Source: Liolophura sinensis
Taxonomy: Eukaryota > Mollusca > Polyplacophora > Chitonida > Chitonidae
NCBI RefSeq assembly: GCF_032854445.1
Contig: NC_088296.1
Span: 5,171,246-5,235,245, forward strand
Direction of reading: 5' to 3'
Length of the DNA: 64,000 bases
Within the stretch, counting starts at the first letter, position 1, and the number at the start of each line of letters is the position of its first letter. Made by a program: the position numbers and the translations under genes. Shown one piece after another: positions 12,723 to 22,692 of the stretch. The notes under the pieces are model-generated. The model was given only the letters and a program-made list of their open reading frames with translations. It ran no database searches and was not told the origin of the DNA.

Positions 12723-13246
12723 ATGGCCTATTCCATGTGGAGCGTGAGTAAGCTCAAACAAGAGCTGATTTTGCGGAATGCCCGAAGTACAGGGCGTAAA
12801 GAAGATTTGATCCAAAGGTAAAGTTGCCTTTCCTTATTTATTTTGCTTAAGACTATGTGTCATCGTGTTAAATCTAAAAATTTTTTATATCACGCGAAAG
12901 TGTTGTTGTTGTTGTGATTACTGTTGACTTCATACATTCCGTGTGTAAAACGTGTGTTAGGCAATTTGTAAGGATGAGTTTACTTTATGAAACCGGGATG
13001 ATACTTGACATCACTCTCAAAACCGAGATTTCTCACTGGTTGGTACAGCTAATTTATTTTCTGAAGGCCTATGCCTACATTATACACAGGCCGTCGAGCT
13101 AACATGGTTGTGTGGTTACTTTGTAGGTTAGAAGCGTATGACAGAAATAATAACTTTCAAGGTGTCCCCGTGTTGTTGCCAGAACCAACTATCCCCGATT
13201 GGCCAGTGAGTGGATCAACTGAAGAAGTTAACAGTTTATTTCATTA
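12723..13246 (+). pseudogene. SAP-domain remnant of the second ISL2EU protein
   Basis: Exon 1 (12723-12817) starts at ATG inside the left end region and ends at AG|GTAAAG. Exon 2 (13127-13246) follows TTTGTAG and stops at TAA. The join is in phase. The product has a SAP-like helix-turn-helix (SKLKQELILRNARSTGRK, then EDLIQRLEAYDR), a fold that binds DNA, and then a short Pro-rich tail of about 71 residues in all. Related elements continue into a YqaJ nuclease, which is absent here, so this is probably a truncated gene. A small stand-alone SAP protein is the alternative. Confidence 0.5.
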
Positions 13247-14015
13247 AAATACATATATTAGTACTGGTTTAGGCGCCAAAAGGCATCTAACAATGAGCGT
13301 TTATGTCAAATGATAAGTAGGTAAACCGTTTCCAATTCTGTTGTTTATTATTTCCTATGTATCATGTCAGAAAGGGCAGACTTATCCAATGAACCCATTC
13401 ATGTGAGACAAAATTACATATTAAATTTTTGTCATATCTTTATACAAGCAGTTTGTTTTGTTTTTATGTACACTAGCTCATGTCAGTGGTCTTAAGTACC
13501 AATGCATGTTTTATCTTGTCAATAGACCGTTTGCCAGTTTTGCACTTGGCCCGCAATTTCAACCATAGGGAGAGAAATCGCTTGCTAGCAACCATTCCAC
13601 ACCGGGCAAGCCGGCCTTGGCAACAATCAGTTTTGGCACTAAATACAAATCTGACAACAGTAAATTGTACTCTGCACTTGAAATCTAAATAACTCTGAAA
13701 CAATACCTGATTTGTGACTTATAGCGTTGTTATGCAACGTCCCTGCCTGGCCTTACACCATAGATAGCAATTGAGGGTTCCGCAGACTACCAATAGCCCT
13801 GCCCCTCAATCTAGTAACCACAAACACTGCCACAAGGTCCTATACCTTATGCCTGTAGAAAATGCCACGTGGTATTGTTTGTGGTGACAATGAAAGCGAG
13901 GCGAAGCTTTTTTATTGGAAAGTTGACAACAATGATTGACAGCTGTGGAAAGGTGAATTGGCAAATGGTCTATTCAGAAAGTTCACAATTTACTGTACTT
14001 GTACATTAAAACAGT
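13247..14015. other. interior of ISL2EU-like element, no coding signal
   Basis: This sits where the YqaJ nuclease would be expected. I see no YqaJ motif in any frame, consistent with an internal deletion or replacement. Confidence 0.5.
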
Positions 14016-15716
14016 CTAAGCAAGGCGATTTACTATAGATTTCCTGAAGTTTGAAAGCATGAAGCATACATAAAGAATTCGAGAACCAAGATGGACCTTG
14101 CTTGCTGATAATGGTTGTGTCAGGATCTTATAAGTCTTTCCAAGTCCTATAACCCGTTCTACATGAACTCGTTTAGAGGAGATGCGCCGATCTTTCACAA
14201 CCTCCTCTGGCTCCAGTTGACTCTTTCCTTTCAACATTGTTGGGGTGTTGACCGTGACATCATAGTTAGCAAAGAGGTCTTGCACCATAATCCCACGATC
14301 AGCCATTATGCTACCCTTCTTCGCAAGCTTTCCTGGATCAAAGAGATCTGATCGCTCTATTATTTGACGATCACTGGCTGAACCACCGTAAGTATCGCTT
14401 ACATATGTCACTAATCCACGTGGCGAACACCCTACCATAGTTTTGAGAGTGTTCTTACTCTTGTAGCTGGAATATGTCACTGATTGGGCGTTCACATTCG
14501 CAGGTTTTTGAGTTGGTACCTCCGTTGCATCAAGAATAACACGCGTTGAAGGGTACATTTTCCTGAAACCAACTGGCATGGTAGCCTCCACAACAGATTT
14601 GGATGGCCAGATGTCTATCTCTTGGAGTTGGAAATAAATGAAATTGATCCATGTACAAACAATTCTGGAAACAGTAGTTTCACTAACGTTGAACAAAAGT
14701 GACAGCTCCACATCATCTTTTGACTGTCTCAGCTTCATTAAAGTTAAAAACAGTTGATCATGTGGAGACAATAGCGAACATTTGTAGTTTAAATCAAAAG
14801 CTGCCGGGCCAAGAATATTGAAGAAAAACATGAAATATTGATAATCATAAAAACCAGTGTAGTAAGACATTGCTTTGGGATTGTTTTCAAAGTTATCGAC
14901 TGAAAATCTATTTTGATTGCTGGGCAAAGAGCACTGCACCCCCTGATCTGTTGTCGATGAGGTTGAGATGGTCTCAATGGCTGGCAATTCCTCATTTCCA
15001 ACGGATTCAAAACACGCCACATCGGGCACGTCTTCCACAATCATTTGCATCTGGACATCTGGACTTTTGCCCGTCCTCTCCAGTTTCCTCCTGGGCTTGG
15101 TGTCAGATGGCCAGAAAGTAAAAACTGATGGAACAGCATTTGCTCGAAGTCTTTTCCTTTCACCTGAAATTTGAATGGACAGTTTTCACGTGTTAGTTCT
15201 AATGAGTGCAAAGAAGATTTTTTTTAAATTTATTTTAATACAGCAAGCCATTAAGACTAGTGCCGGAAATATTTAAAACTTCGAATATTTCATGTTGAAA
15301 AAATTCTGCTAGATCTATTTAATATTACAATTTGACCTGATACCTCTATTATTAGTAAGCCATATTTACAAATAATTTATAACTATCAGTTTTAATTGGT
15401 AGGCCTGCATTCAAGTCTACACTGCCGCCAGGTATAGCTGACGGTAGGGGGAATAAACAATACTGATTTCCATTTTAAAATGCAGATCTCTCTACGAAAT
15501 AGCAATCCTACCTAGTAACGAAACTGGCCGATAATCTTCATCTCTGAAGTGCGCTCTGCAGACCACGTCCAGCTTTTTAGGGTCCCATAGTTGTCGGGTT
15601 TGCGGGTCGATTCGCTTGATAGCAACCCTCCATTTTAATCTAATGTTAGCGTCTCGAGGGAATCGATGTCCTCCAGTGTTCCCCTTACACCCAGGTACGC
15701 AACAATATTGTGGCAT
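14016..15716 (-). CDS. THAP-domain DDE transposase (ISL2EU/Harbinger-like)
   Basis: Two exons: 15716-15512 and 15163-14016, with donor G|GTAGGATT and acceptor TTTCAG, joined in phase for about 450 aa. Residues 1-~80 form a THAP zinc finger (C5 or C6, C10, C53, H56, conserved W29, and an AVPSVF box just after the splice). Residues ~195-250 look like the HTH that precedes DDE_Tnp_4 domains (LSPHDQLFLTLMKLR ... VSETTVSRI). The catalytic core has VILDATE (D280), SDTYGGSASDRQ (D325 or D333), ADRG (D357) and HVERVIG (E404). The reaction would be cut-and-paste transposition, with THAP binding the ends. I see no disabling change in either exon. The start is the ATG just before the THAP Cys pair; an upstream in-frame ATG at 15818 overlaps the terminal repeat. 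Confidence 0.75.
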
Positions 15717-15816
15717 TACTGTAGAAGAGTTACATTTAACACCAGACGGTCGCCGACATACAGATACACTCGGCCATGCCGGTGGATATGTGTATCGCTG
15801 ATGGAACAGTGGCGCC

Positions 15817-16084
15817 ACAGGGGAGATAACTCTGAGCGGGGGTCCCCCATTGTTTCGTCTTCGTAATATAATATTTACGTTATGTATTTCTATGAAAATA
15901 TCCTACAACAGCCCTGTGAACTGGATTTTTACTGTTATTACAACCGGTGAGCTCTATCAATTGATTCGCATACCAATGAACACATCAAACGAAAACAACA
16001 ACGACGTTAATGTCAGTTAACAAGAATGTGCGACAAAGATATGTTGATAATAATAAATTTCTCCTTTTCACTGACAAAATATGT
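15817..16084. other. spacer between two transposons
   Basis: AT-rich, with no gene or repeat recognised. Confidence 0.4.
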
Positions 16085-16408
16085 CTGCTTTTAACAAATA
16101 TGATTGCTGCTTAAACAGTATTAAAGGAACGTACAGTGACAAATGTAATACATTACCTGATGATTCAGTATTACAAACTCCAAATTTCAGAAACCAAATG
16201 TTCGATCAAGCAAAATGGCGCCGTCGTGGTGGCCTCCTTGCGGACAGATTATCTCCCTTTATATGTTGACTAACCCACATTGGTCACTTCACCGATGTCT
16301 TTTATTACACAGGCCTATACCATTGTGTGAATAATTGCTACTACTTTAGGTCAATTACGACAGTGTTTTTATTGACATGAAGTGAATTATATTCGTCGAT
16401 AGGCTTAA
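16085..16408. repeat. repeat R, copy 1
   Basis: Nearly the same as 33704-34026 in the same orientation (for example TGATTGCTGCTTAAACA, TGGCGCCGTCGTGGTGGCCT). The identity ends here exactly at TTAA (16405-16408), where the piggyBac element begins; the other copy continues past TTAA with unrelated sequence. Copy 2 lies next to the Penelope-like endonuclease, so R may be 5' sequence of that retroelement. Confidence 0.75.
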
Positions 16409-19118
16409 ATATAAGCGTCAAGTCCGACATTCCTATACCATTCGTAGTCCGTAAAGGGCGTTCCAAGTCGATATTCGCAAGATCCATTTCCACAACAACG
16501 TTTAACCCTTCGAACAGTAGCGGCGGGTTTACCGGCCGCTAAGTTACAGCGTCGTTCAATCCAGCGGCCGGTATACCGGCCATACACCGATCAGCTTGTA
16601 AGCTGTCTGTCCGGCTTTTAGCCAATCAACGGCTTTCTTACTTCTTGTGTTAGGCCTTTGTTTTTGTCGGAAGACATTTTTACATGTTTCATCGAGCTGG
16701 CTGGTTATTTGGGATGTACGCAAAGTAAATATGTCGCGTAAATCGCTGAAAGCGAACGACGTGTTAGCACAGCTCCTTGAGTCGGACAATGAGAGTTTGC
16801 AGGGCGATGATTATGGAAACGAAAGTGATTTTGAAAACGAAGTCAGCAGTTATGAACCAATTTCATCTGATGACGAAAGTGACATTGTTGCTAGCTCCAG
16901 TAGTGGGCCAGATGTCGTGACACCTGGCTGTTCAGGTGACAGTTCTTCTAGCGAAACACGTGGCGGTGGCAAACAGCACTTTACTCCTAGCCAAGGGACA
17001 CAAGTTACTTTACAGAACAAATGTTTACACCTACAAGTACACCAGGCCCAAGACACATGCCAGGTAATTTGAATGCTGACAGTCACCCGGCTGAATATTT
17101 GTCATTACTGTGGAATGATGTTTTGTGGGAGTTGTTATTGTGTGAAACACAACGACAGGCTGATCATTTGACTTTAGTAAAACCAAATGGGTGCATTGCT
17201 AACAGATTAGGTAAAAGCCCCCTCACAATGGAGGAATTGAAGGCATTTGTTGGACTGAGGGTGTCGATGGAAATGTTGATACCTAAAGACAGATATGAAT
17301 TTTACTGGCGTGTCAAGGACTCAAATATCTGCCAGACTCCTGGATTTCCAAATACTATGCCTCGACGCAGGTTTCTTGCAATATGGTCATGCTTGCACGC
17401 TGTCGACGAGTGACCCAAACCTCAACAAAGAAGACAAAATATACAAGGTTCGCCCGGTATTTCACCATATACTAGCCAAATTCAAGCATTACTATGTTCC
17501 TGGTGAACATTTGTCCCTTGACGAGGGTATGATTCCCACAAAAAAAACACATTATCTTTCAAGCAGTACATCAAAGATAAACCGGTTCGGTGGGGAATAA
17601 AAACTTTTCTTCTTTGCGACTCCGAAAATGGCTACATTACAAACGCTCAAGTGTACACCGGTAAGCAAAATGATGCCACTGTGATTGACAAGTTGGGTGT
17701 TACCGGAAATCTTGTGGTTCGCATGACGGAGGGATACTCTGGGCAGAACTATACTGTCTACACTGACCGTTTTTACACCTCAGTTCAATTAGCAGAATAC
17801 CTCAATGAGAAGAAAATTTGTCTCTGTGGCACAAACAAACAGACGTGGATTTCCAAAGGTTTTGGTTACAAATTCTAAAGGAATGGGAAAAGGTGACTAT
17901 AAGCTGATTCATAATGGCAGTGTGGGCGCAATAGTGTGGATGGACAAGCGCCCCATCTGCTTTGTGACATCAACCTACATTTCCTCTCCCCCGGATCATG
18001 TGCTGAGATATGACCGCACAGAGCACCGAAGAGTTCCAGTTGTTGCCCCAAAAGCTGTCAAGGCCTACAATGAGTTCATGGGTGGAACAATGACCAGATG
18101 ACCAGAGTACAGAAGTGCCGACGGCATTACAAGTGGCCAAGAAGGCTTTTCATGAAATTTTTCATGTGGGCGGTATACAATGCGTGTGTACTGATGGGTT
18201 TTGTGAAGCTTCATTATTCTGATGGACAAAGACCGTTTACTTTCCAAATGTTTGTGGAGTCAGTGTGTGAAAAGCTTGTGGGTGAAGTGAAATCACAGAA
18301 CTCGGGGTTTGGGAGGCGTGTTTCTGATTAAGCGGAAAAGCGGCTGATGAGAGACGCTCACCACGATGTGGAAAGACCTACCCATGCCACACAGAACAAT
18401 CGCTGTCGTGTTTGCAGAGAGAAATATTTGAGGGCTAAGAAGGCTAGCCCAGAGGCAAAAGACACAGACCTGCCAAAAAGACAGAAAACTGTATATTGGT
18501 GCAACTTCTGCGAGGAATTCTTGTGCATCGGTTCGCCAAACAACTGTTGGTATAATTGGCATCACAAAATAGAATATTGGCGATAAGTGTCATAAACTCA
18601 GTGAAATTAGACAGGTAATGTCCTCTTCTTTATTGTTGGTGACTTTATTTGATTCAGAGCCTTATAATACATGATTAACTTTCATAAAAAATAACGAGTT
18701 TTTGTGCTTTGTTTTTATTAGTGCGTTTCCCAGGGGGCTGGTATGGGGAGTTAGCATGTGATTAGGGGCTTGGTGTTCAAAGGGTTAACACTAACTTCCG
18801 AAGACAAAAGGTATGTAAGAAATTATACAAATAAGAAATAAAGCCGGTAACACACAAGAGAGAAGCGGTCATCAGTTTTCAATGACGCCGGGCAGACAAT
18901 GAATATTCCAGGCATGAATTCCATATCAAAGTTCAAATTCGTACTCCGTGAATGAGTTCCATGTCAAATAACAGCTAAACAAGTATCTCAGTCGCGCTTT
19001 GATTGCAACTGTTCATAAAGGCATCATGCTGATGTAATTAGCATGGCTACCTTCACGGCCCCTAGCCCCAGGTTAAGCGGTATTAGATACAGATTGAAAA
19101 TGACGAGCGTTACACACC
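16409..19118 (+). mobile_element. piggyBac-like transposon (degraded)
   Basis: The left end abuts TTAA at 16405-16408 and starts with ATATAAGCGTCAAG. It contains a piggyBac transposase pseudogene. Both outer regions (16409-~16540 and ~18786-19118) recur fused together and inverted at 46979-47395, which marks them as the mobile ends. A clean right-hand TTAA next to the last matching base was not found. An internal GGCCGGTATACCGGCC palindrome (16566-16581) lies in the 5' region. Confidence 0.7.
16731..18586 (+). pseudogene. piggyBac transposase pseudogene (PGBD-like)
   Basis: The start MSRKSLKAND is followed by an acidic N-terminus, then DDE_Tnp_1_7-like blocks scattered over alternating frames: CLHAVDE region (17.0-17.4 kb), LSLDEGMIPTK with the first catalytic Asp (~17.52 kb), YTDRFYTSVQLAEYLN with the second (~17.77 kb), and YNEFMGG followed by a damaged site where the DxxDQ catalytic pair should be (~18.09 kb). 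A C-terminal Cys-rich ribbon (CRVCREKY ... CNFCEEFLC) is kept. At least five frame changes (near 17.03, 17.40, 17.56, 17.85 and 18.09 kb) and a stop after 18328 disable it. Ribbon and Asp motifs identify piggyBac confidently; activity is excluded. Confidence 0.85.
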
Positions 19119-19194
19119 CTAACCGATCAGATTATGATTCAAAAGTAACGGACGATTACGTCTATCCCGTTAATATGTAAAGATCTCATGCTAC

Positions 19195-19332
19195 AAGGGG
19201 CGCCATCTATGATGTTACACATGACATACAAGATAGACGGTTACACTGGGCAACCAGCGCCATCTATGTTGTTAAATACCATGTACGTGATAGATATGTA
19301 CATAGGGATAACAGCGCCGTCTATGTGGTTGA
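19195..19332. repeat. short tandem repeat, GCGCCATCTATG units
   Basis: About three diverged units with a ~57-bp period, each starting GCGCC(A/G)TCTATG followed by GTT. It lies just beyond the piggyBac end and before the retroelement fragment. Confidence 0.55.
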
Positions 19333-19638
19333 TCACAATGCAGATCGCCAGAGATTCTGAACGCTCTGTCCATGCCTGCCAACGAGAGTGTTATATTCAT
19401 TGTAAAATTTGAGAAACTTAGAATGAAGGCGTTTGATGGAGTATCCTTGACAAACTAGTTTTTGAACTAGCAACATGTGGCGCAGATTAAAGTCATCACA
19501 ATTAACGCAAGATCTGACAAATGCTACAAGGCGAGAAATGTATAGGCCTACGCCATATGCAGGACCCTTTGGTATATTGCTATCTAAATAAGGGTAATTT
19601 ACAATATCAAAATTGAAATTATCCTTTTTGCCGTAAAG
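19333..19638 (-). pseudogene. Penelope-like reverse transcriptase, C-terminal piece
   Basis: This minus frame reads YGKKDNFNFDIVNYPYL, then YISRLVAFVRSC, and ends at WRSAL. I recognise it as the region after the palm/thumb in Penelope-like RTs (the DFNFxIVNFPYL and YGVYISQLxRxAR blocks). It is the direct in-phase continuation of the piece at 27244-27386: element X (19639-27243) separates them and AAAG is duplicated at the junction. It is a fragment of a dead retroelement, placed in this family by recalled motifs. Confidence 0.65.
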
Positions 19639-19663
19639 CACGCAAACTCAATAATGGGGTGCA
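19635..19663 (+). repeat. element X left target duplication and terminal inverted repeat
   Basis: AAAG (19635-19638) is the duplicated target. It is followed by a 25-bp terminal repeat (19639-19663) beginning CACGCAAACTCAAT and ending GGGGTGCA, which is exactly inverted at 27219-27243. Confidence 0.92.
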
Positions 19664-19701
19664 TTTGCCAGACGGTAATTTCGAAAAATAAAGTATGAGT
19701 A

Positions 19702-22300
19702 GGGTAGGGTGGGGCAAGACGCACACCCTAAGCGCAGATGGCTCTGTATCCACAACATCTCTGCTAAATGAAAAACCATTCCACACAGAGATAGCCTATA
19801 GCGTATCCTGTACGTGCCCAATGGCATATAGGTAATAGCCTTTCTTTAGGCGGTATAGAGACCTGAACATTATCAACACAAAGTGGGCGTTTTGCCTCAG
19901 GTGTTGAGACAAAACGCCCACAAGCTGGGGCAAAATGCCCACGGTGGGCGTTTTACCCTTCAACACCCCAGACTGGAATAATCATTCATCATAAGCATAC
20001 CACTCTTGTCGGATACAATACCAGTATTTTTGCTTTATTCAGAAATCCTCAGGCATTACAGGAAATTGTATCTAATGGCGGTCTTGTAATGACAAAACAA
20101 AAAGTACATTCAGTTCATCCAAAAAAAACCCAAAAACTTGTTGAATCGACTGAAAACATTCTGGTTAAATTGGCTGAATCTCGTTTAATCACTTGAATCT
20201 TCTGAATCCTGGTCAGATTCACAGTTCGGACATAAAAACACCTTTTCCCCGTTTGTACATTCTTCATGTGCCCATTGCAGACATGTTACACACCTCACCC
20301 AAATTTCCCTTGATTTGGAATTGGAGAAAGGCTCCCCACAAATCAAACAAGGCCATACTTCGTCTTCGTCGCTGCTGTCTTCACAGGCGTCCTTTGTCTT
20401 TTCCACAGTCCCTTTTCCCTTCGCATTTCCCTTGCCATTCTTCTTTCCTGAGCTATCGACGGCAGCTCTCCTACCCCTCTTACCCTTGCCATCTTTTGAA
20501 GATTGTTTCTCTTCCAGCATTGCCTTGTATGGAGATGAGGTTAACAGTGCCGCACCTTCAGCTTTCCTCTTCCTTGCTCGCGAGGTTGCTAGCTTTGGAG
20601 TCGGTGACAAGCTTCGAATTAAGTTCTGCAGTGCTGTTGAGCCTGAAATAAACAAAGGCGCCCATTCACTCTCAAGACAACAATATAACTTTCAACAATA
20701 TATGAACCAGACAAATTAAGTATAGTTTAGAATAGAAGACTCCCTGTATGTTGCAAAACACAGTCATTTAGCAGGCCTACACACTTAGTACAAAATACGC
20801 TGTCATAGAGGTTAATTACCAGGTACATCTTGAGTGCTGGGGCCTGGTACAGATGGTGGTGGTAACTGTGTAGCTTCTTCACTCGAAGAACCAGAAGTTT
20901 CTTCCTCGCCGATGGCCGCGCTTGGCTGTTTTTCGGTAGAACGGACAGTCCCTGTCAATTCTGTAATGGGTGTATCCTGTCCATTAGCTGTCTCTCTCTG
21001 GGGTTCAGGTTCATCTGTCACTGCAGCTGCGGCGAACTCACTATCTGGAAATATGTTCTCATCAAAAGGCCATATTCCGCAACATGCGAACCCCCAACAG
21101 CCTTTTCAGGTGTTGCCGACTTCAGGTAAGCCTTGCCAAATATAGCAGCCATTTCGAAGAATGAAATTCGCTTCCCAGGGTTGGCAACCATCCACGAGTC
21201 ACATGCTGCATTATACCCACTCTTGAGGGATTTGAAGTACGTCCTGTCTATTGGCTGCATCTTGTGTGTACTGTGGGGTGGCAGAGTTAGAAGATGCAAG
21301 CCATGCTCCCGTGCGTAGGTAACTGCCGCCAGTGTTTTGTGACTGTGGTGACCATCAAGAATAATTATTTGCTTAACATCTTTTGAAGCATTTGTAAAGT
21401 TCACAAAATGCTCCAACCACCTGAGAAAAAGTTCTGCGTCAGTCCACCCATTTGGGCTTGCATAACCGACTGCTTGCGGAGGTGCGCCGGCCATCAACGC
21501 ATCGACCATCCTCTTTCGGGGGAAAATAAGCATAGGGGGTACACATGCCTGCAGCATTCATTCCACAAATCACAGTCACCGTCTTGCCACGCTCTCCACT
21601 TGTCATCCGGCTCACCTGTTTCACGCCCTTGGTGGCAAGAATTTTCCCTGGCTTATGTACGCTTGTTGTCCCAGTCTCATCCATATTCCAAACACGGGCA
21701 GGTGTAAATTCCTCAGATTGAAGCAACTCCTTGTACACACCGAAAAACTGTTGAACTTTAAGTTTGTTGAACCCAACTGCCCTGGAGAGATTAGTTCCTT
21801 GAGGTTTCCTAATGCTCAAATTTTGATGGCGAGTGAGAAATCCTGAAAGCCAGTCCTTCCCAGCCATTTTGCGATCATGACTGAATGGGTGTTGCAATCC
21901 AACTGCCTCAGCCAGCTCGTAGGCAAGTCTTCTAACGTCTTGTGTGGTCAGTCCGTAGAGAGACTTTTCCATATACTGAATGTGGTCATTTAGTTCTTTC
22001 TCGAGATTTTCTGTGAGGATAACACGATGTCTACCAAGACGTGAAACACCCGGATTGGCCACCAGTCGATCCCTGTGGCGTCTTATGGTCCTACGGGGAA
22101 TATCAAATTCCTTCGACGCTCGCAGGAGTGGCATACCCCCTTTCACTGCTTCCAAAGCCAAAGTAAGTTGTTGGTTCCCGTATTGTCCCCTAGTGGATTT
22201 ACGTTTGTATTTCCTCACCATAGTGAAATCTGAAACAAGCGTGAGAAAATATTTTCCCATTATCAGCCGTATCACACATCCCAAAATATATGTTATATAT
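19702..22300 (-). mobile_element. pogo/Tigger-like element 1 with PHD exon (right end missing)
   Basis: The left tip follows TA (19700-19701) and reads GGGTAGGGTGGGGCAAGACG, matching the tips of the element at 27387-30645. Internal GGGCAAAACGCCC-type inverted motifs cluster at 19880-19970. It contains transposase and PHD exons with frameshifts. No matching right tip or GGGC-motif cluster is found up to 27219, so the right end is lost. The end given here is approximate. Confidence 0.75.
20185..22221 (-). pseudogene. pogo/Tigger transposase with C-terminal PHD finger (frameshifted)
   Basis: The start MVRKYKRK at 22221 leads into a psq-type HTH (NQQLTLALEAVKGG ... RRTIRRHRD), a CENP-B-like second DNA-binding part, and a DDE_1 core with WNMDETG and IILDGHHSHKT, then QPIDRTYF where the other copy has QPLD. 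Compared with the intact relative at 27709-30025, about one base is lost near 21545 and a second frame change lies near 21093. An intron (20819-20643, CCTG|GTAATT to TTTCAG) leads to exon 20642-20185, which encodes a basic stretch and a C4HC3 PHD finger (WPCLICGEPF ... WVRCVTCLQWAHEEC ... FLCPNC). The joint is in phase. It is a recent but inactive copy. Confidence 0.8.
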
Positions 22301-22692
22301 ATACACGTATACCATAGATAGATTTTATTAGACGGATTGATTCACCCATCAGAAGATTCCTCTGATATTCACCGAATTTTCTCTGAAATTGCATTGATAC
22401 ACTTTTACTCATTTTGTTCCGCCAGCGAACTGTGTATCTGGAGAGAACAGTTCGATTTGGCCGATATGTGCGCAATAAAAAACCGAGCACCCTGTACATC
22501 CATAGTTGAAAAAGTAGAATGGCTGAGTTAGCGTTCGTGTTGTGTCTGGTGAACTAAAATTAAACGGCTGGAATCCAATTATCAAGTCTGGAAAATCAAA
22601 TTAGATTTATTGATGAACAAAACTAAAACAGCTTGTTACCGCTATTTTGAGTGGTATAGCAAATCTCGAAATAATATTTTCGGATGAGCAAA

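Larger units (their letters stand above)
12651..15816. mobile_element. ISL2EU/Harbinger-like DNA transposon
   Basis: The ends share an inverted GTTCCATCAGCGATAC core (12670-12685 and, inverted, 15792-15807), and GGCGCC lies at both tips (12651-12656 and 15811-15816). Between them are a THAP plus DDE_Tnp_4-type transposase on the minus strand and a SAP-domain remnant on the plus strand, arranged convergently. That two-gene layout (transposase plus SAP/YqaJ nuclease) is typical of ISL2EU. The nuclease body is missing, so the element probably has an internal deletion. The exact target duplication is not resolved. Confidence 0.75.

Noticed and set aside
20315-20719. 134-codon plus frame opposite the pogo-1 PHD exon
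   Set aside because: Shadow of the PHD exon on the other strand; low-complexity product.
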